Shown: one piece after another, positions 61,901 through 64,000 of the stretch | How positions within the stretch are numbered: the first letter of the stretch is position 1 | Layout: the number at the start of each line of letters is the position of its first letter | NCBI GenBank assembly: GCA_022496805.1 | Contig: CM040088.1 | Coordinates: 13,981,001-14,045,000, forward strand | Direction: 5' to 3' | DNA: 64,000 nt | Source of the DNA: Pohlia nutans | Taxonomy: Eukaryota; Streptophyta; Bryopsida; Bryales; Mniaceae | Notes under the pieces: generated by a model | The model's input: the letters and a program-made list of their open reading frames with translations, nothing else | What the model was told of the DNA's origin: nothing | The model's database searches: none | Made by a program: the position numbers and the translations under genes

Positions 61901-64000
61901 GTACTACCGATCCCAAGGTGACCTCCAAAGAGCGTAGCAGCTTTGTAGTCGCCGACACAAGGTCGAAATGACCGAAAAATAGTTGGTGGTTTTGGGTATC
62001 ATTATGAGTGAAAATTAGTACCACATGGTGTGGACATGGAAAACCTAGAGGTCTGATTTGGATCACGAAGTTCTTTTCACTTCAAAAATTTGTATCAATT
62101 TGAATATTGGGAATTAAATTGCAAAAATTTGTGCATTCCGTGAGAAATCTTCTTCCAAATGACCGAAAAATATTCCTCATAAATAACCTTGTTAAAATTA
62201 GGCCATATTTCTTAAGTTGCTGGTTTTAGGACATCCTACTTTAGGTGTGGTTACCTTCAAAAACATGAACATAAACTAAAACAAAGGAAAAAGTCAAATG
62301 GTTCTCACATACAAGTAATAAGTTCAAAAACACAACCGAATGAACCAACAACATGGGTCAAATACCCAGCAGTATTGTCAACAAGGGGCAAAAGTCCAAG
62401 CACAAAAATGCCATATCTCCCAATGCACTCACTACCATTCTACCTTTTCTCTAAACATAAACCTCAAAGTCATTTAACCCTTTAGTGCCCACGGTGGTTC
62501 TGGAGAAACCACCGTTTTTTGGGTGATGTTTCTTTAAAACTCTCTCTGTTGAAATTAGGGATATTATTAATAGTATCCAATCGTACGAATGTAAACCTAG
62601 CTTAATGAAACAAATCTTGGTTAAATCTTGGTAAGATCGGACCGTTGGATTGGAAGATTATAGTATATCTTTGAACCATATAATGCACACTCAAAAATGA
62701 GATTTTGGAGGGTGTGTGACTTCAAGGTTAAATAGAATTTGGGTTAAATTTTCAAAAATAAAAGTGAAGATGTTCAACAATGACTTGTGTCAACACCTCT
62801 TCATTGCAATCTTTCATGTCAAGAACAAACTCATACATAATTATTGTGAATTTTATAAGTGAAAGTGACTTATCCATGTACGGTTTAAGACAAAATTTAT
62901 ACGTTCAAATAAGAATGGAGTTGGTACATTGATCAAGATCAGACTACATACACTAATGGAACATGAACAAGAGAACACAATCCACAAAAAAATACAAGAT
63001 AACAAACTTGCAAACACAAGAAATACCACATAGTACGTGTGTTGTATTTGTAAGTATTTGTTGTATTTTGGTGTTTTGTACATAGGTATTTGGATAGCTA
63101 AGAAAGTCAGATTCCAAATTTTCTTTTTGCATCATCTGCAAGATCAAAAGTTACACATCTGAACTTCACACACCGGATTGAGATGGTTCACAGATTTTCC
63201 AGCATTTCATTTTCTAGTGATCTAGTGACCACTTAGTGGTTATTTGAGCACTAAAGGGTTAATTACACAAAATTGAACATAGAGGATTGCATGAACAAAA
63301 AACTTAAATTCCAGACAACAATGTTTATTTAAACCAAATAGATGGAAACAACTTAGATGCCGATTGTGCAACCCAACATGGGAGCACACTCCACAATTGC
63401 AGCAACTTCAAAATCGCAGCAGACCTCACAATCGTAGCAAAATTTTTAACTTGTTTCCTGGTGCAAAACACCATATTCATTACCATCAAAGTAACCCTAA
63501 ACTCAAAAAATTGAACAGAGAATGCAAGAGGTTAGCGCCCGTCTGATGTCTGTAAGGTGATTGTTTGTTGCAGCCAAACAAGATGGTAATATGAAAAAGT
63601 CGAGAACCATATCTTTTGATTATGATATAAGAATAAAAAAAATCCCATTCATAATTCAAATTGCTTAAAGTTTACCTGTGCAATAAACCGTAGGTGAACA
63701 CGATGATATCAAGAATTCTGCTCCTCTGTGTAAACTAGGTTATGTACTACCGATCCCAAGGTGACCTCCAAAGAGCGTAGCAGCTTTGTAGTCGCCGACA
63801 CAAGGTCGAAGAGCTTCATTTCCTGAATATGGACATCATCAAGTTTGCAACTCTGAAGCTCCTCCAATGAGCCCCAAACGACCACATTAACAAGTCGAGC
63901 ATCCTACAACTTTTTTTATTTAGATCGATTGAATTCTAGATTCTTTCATCTGCAGTGTACAGCTCGTGATGAGAAAATATCGATCTACTAATTGACGCTT
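55984..64000. mobile_element. Second copy of the Mutator-like element, internally amplified, running off the window
   Basis: It starts CACGGGGAGGTCACATAC like the element at 18,119 and follows it closely to about 58,280, then repeats internally four times before continuing into the original sequence (63,808 onwards equals 20,419 onwards). The right terminus lies beyond the window. Confidence 0.75.
56446..63807. repeat. Tandem array: four units of 1,843 bp
   Basis: Units begin at the phrase AATAGTTGGTGGTTTTGGG (about 56,446, 58,289, 60,132 and 61,975). The period is exactly 1,843, and units differ at only a few positions (for example CAACAGTATT at 58,680 against CAGCAGTATT elsewhere). Each unit contains a family H TTAA element (56,945-57,733; 58,788-59,576; 60,631-61,419; 62,474-63,262) and the exon-like minus-strand frame ending LGSVVHNLVHTEEQNS, which at the junction is fused in frame to array DNA (58,180-58,380 and repeats). 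None looks like a functional gene. Confidence 0.93.

Noticed and set aside
57324..63546. Repeated 60-76-codon frames in the 1,843-bp array
   Set aside because: Identity between copies reflects recent amplification, not coding constraint; they lie in TTAA-element or Mutator-like DNA and show no domain.

Overview
This is a stretch of nuclear chromosome from a land plant. Supporting signs are several GT-AG introns per gene, plant-specific families (a CYP72-clan P450, a PAP28/29-type phosphatase, an NADP-dependent 2-alkenal reductase), a Stowaway MITE, and a minisatellite containing the plant telomeric heptamer TTTAGGG. The lineage cannot be fixed from the sequence. A seedless plant such as a bryophyte is a guess. 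Gene density is low, and most of the window is transposons, their remnants and duplicated DNA.

Layout. 1-2585: last four exons of a cytochrome P450 (+), 5' end outside the window. About 4,095-27,650: a segmental triplication. Each unit carries one minus-strand gene for the same small secreted six-cysteine protein, followed by a shared non-coding tract. The three mature proteins are identical, while the tracts have been invaded by different transposons. 27,690-29,690: a decayed gene resembling plant En/Spm-type transposase-associated proteins. 32,250-33,000: a fourth, diverged fragment of the shared tract. 33,600-36,726: an array of roughly 430-480 bp repeats dense in GGATGTC/GACATCC, ending in a CACTA-type terminus. 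36,847-37,950 (-): a DNA methylase-like pseudogene with three in-frame stops. 39,004-39,180: a long (TA)n tract, followed by a fold-back element. 40,030-52,309: three intact plus-strand genes, encoding a predicted plastid multi-pass membrane protein, a purple acid phosphatase-like protein and a 2-alkenal reductase; nearly all their introns carry MITEs. 54,060-54,230: telomere-like minisatellite. 55,984-64,000: a Mutator-like element copy whose interior is amplified as four tandem 1,843-bp units.

The most striking system is a large set of non-autonomous elements that begin CCC(C)TAAAGG or CCCTTTAG/CCCTTTGACG, end in the inverse, and are flanked by TTAA. The duplicated DNA supplies paired empty and filled sites, which directly show insertion at TTAA. 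TTAA targets with CCC-starting termini are the hallmark of piggyBac-type transposition, which is not a familiar part of plant genomes. No transposase for them is seen here.

The host genes do not form a pathway or operon. The P450, phosphatase and reductase are independent housekeeping or specialised-metabolism genes. The triplicated secreted-protein genes are the only gene family expanded within the window.
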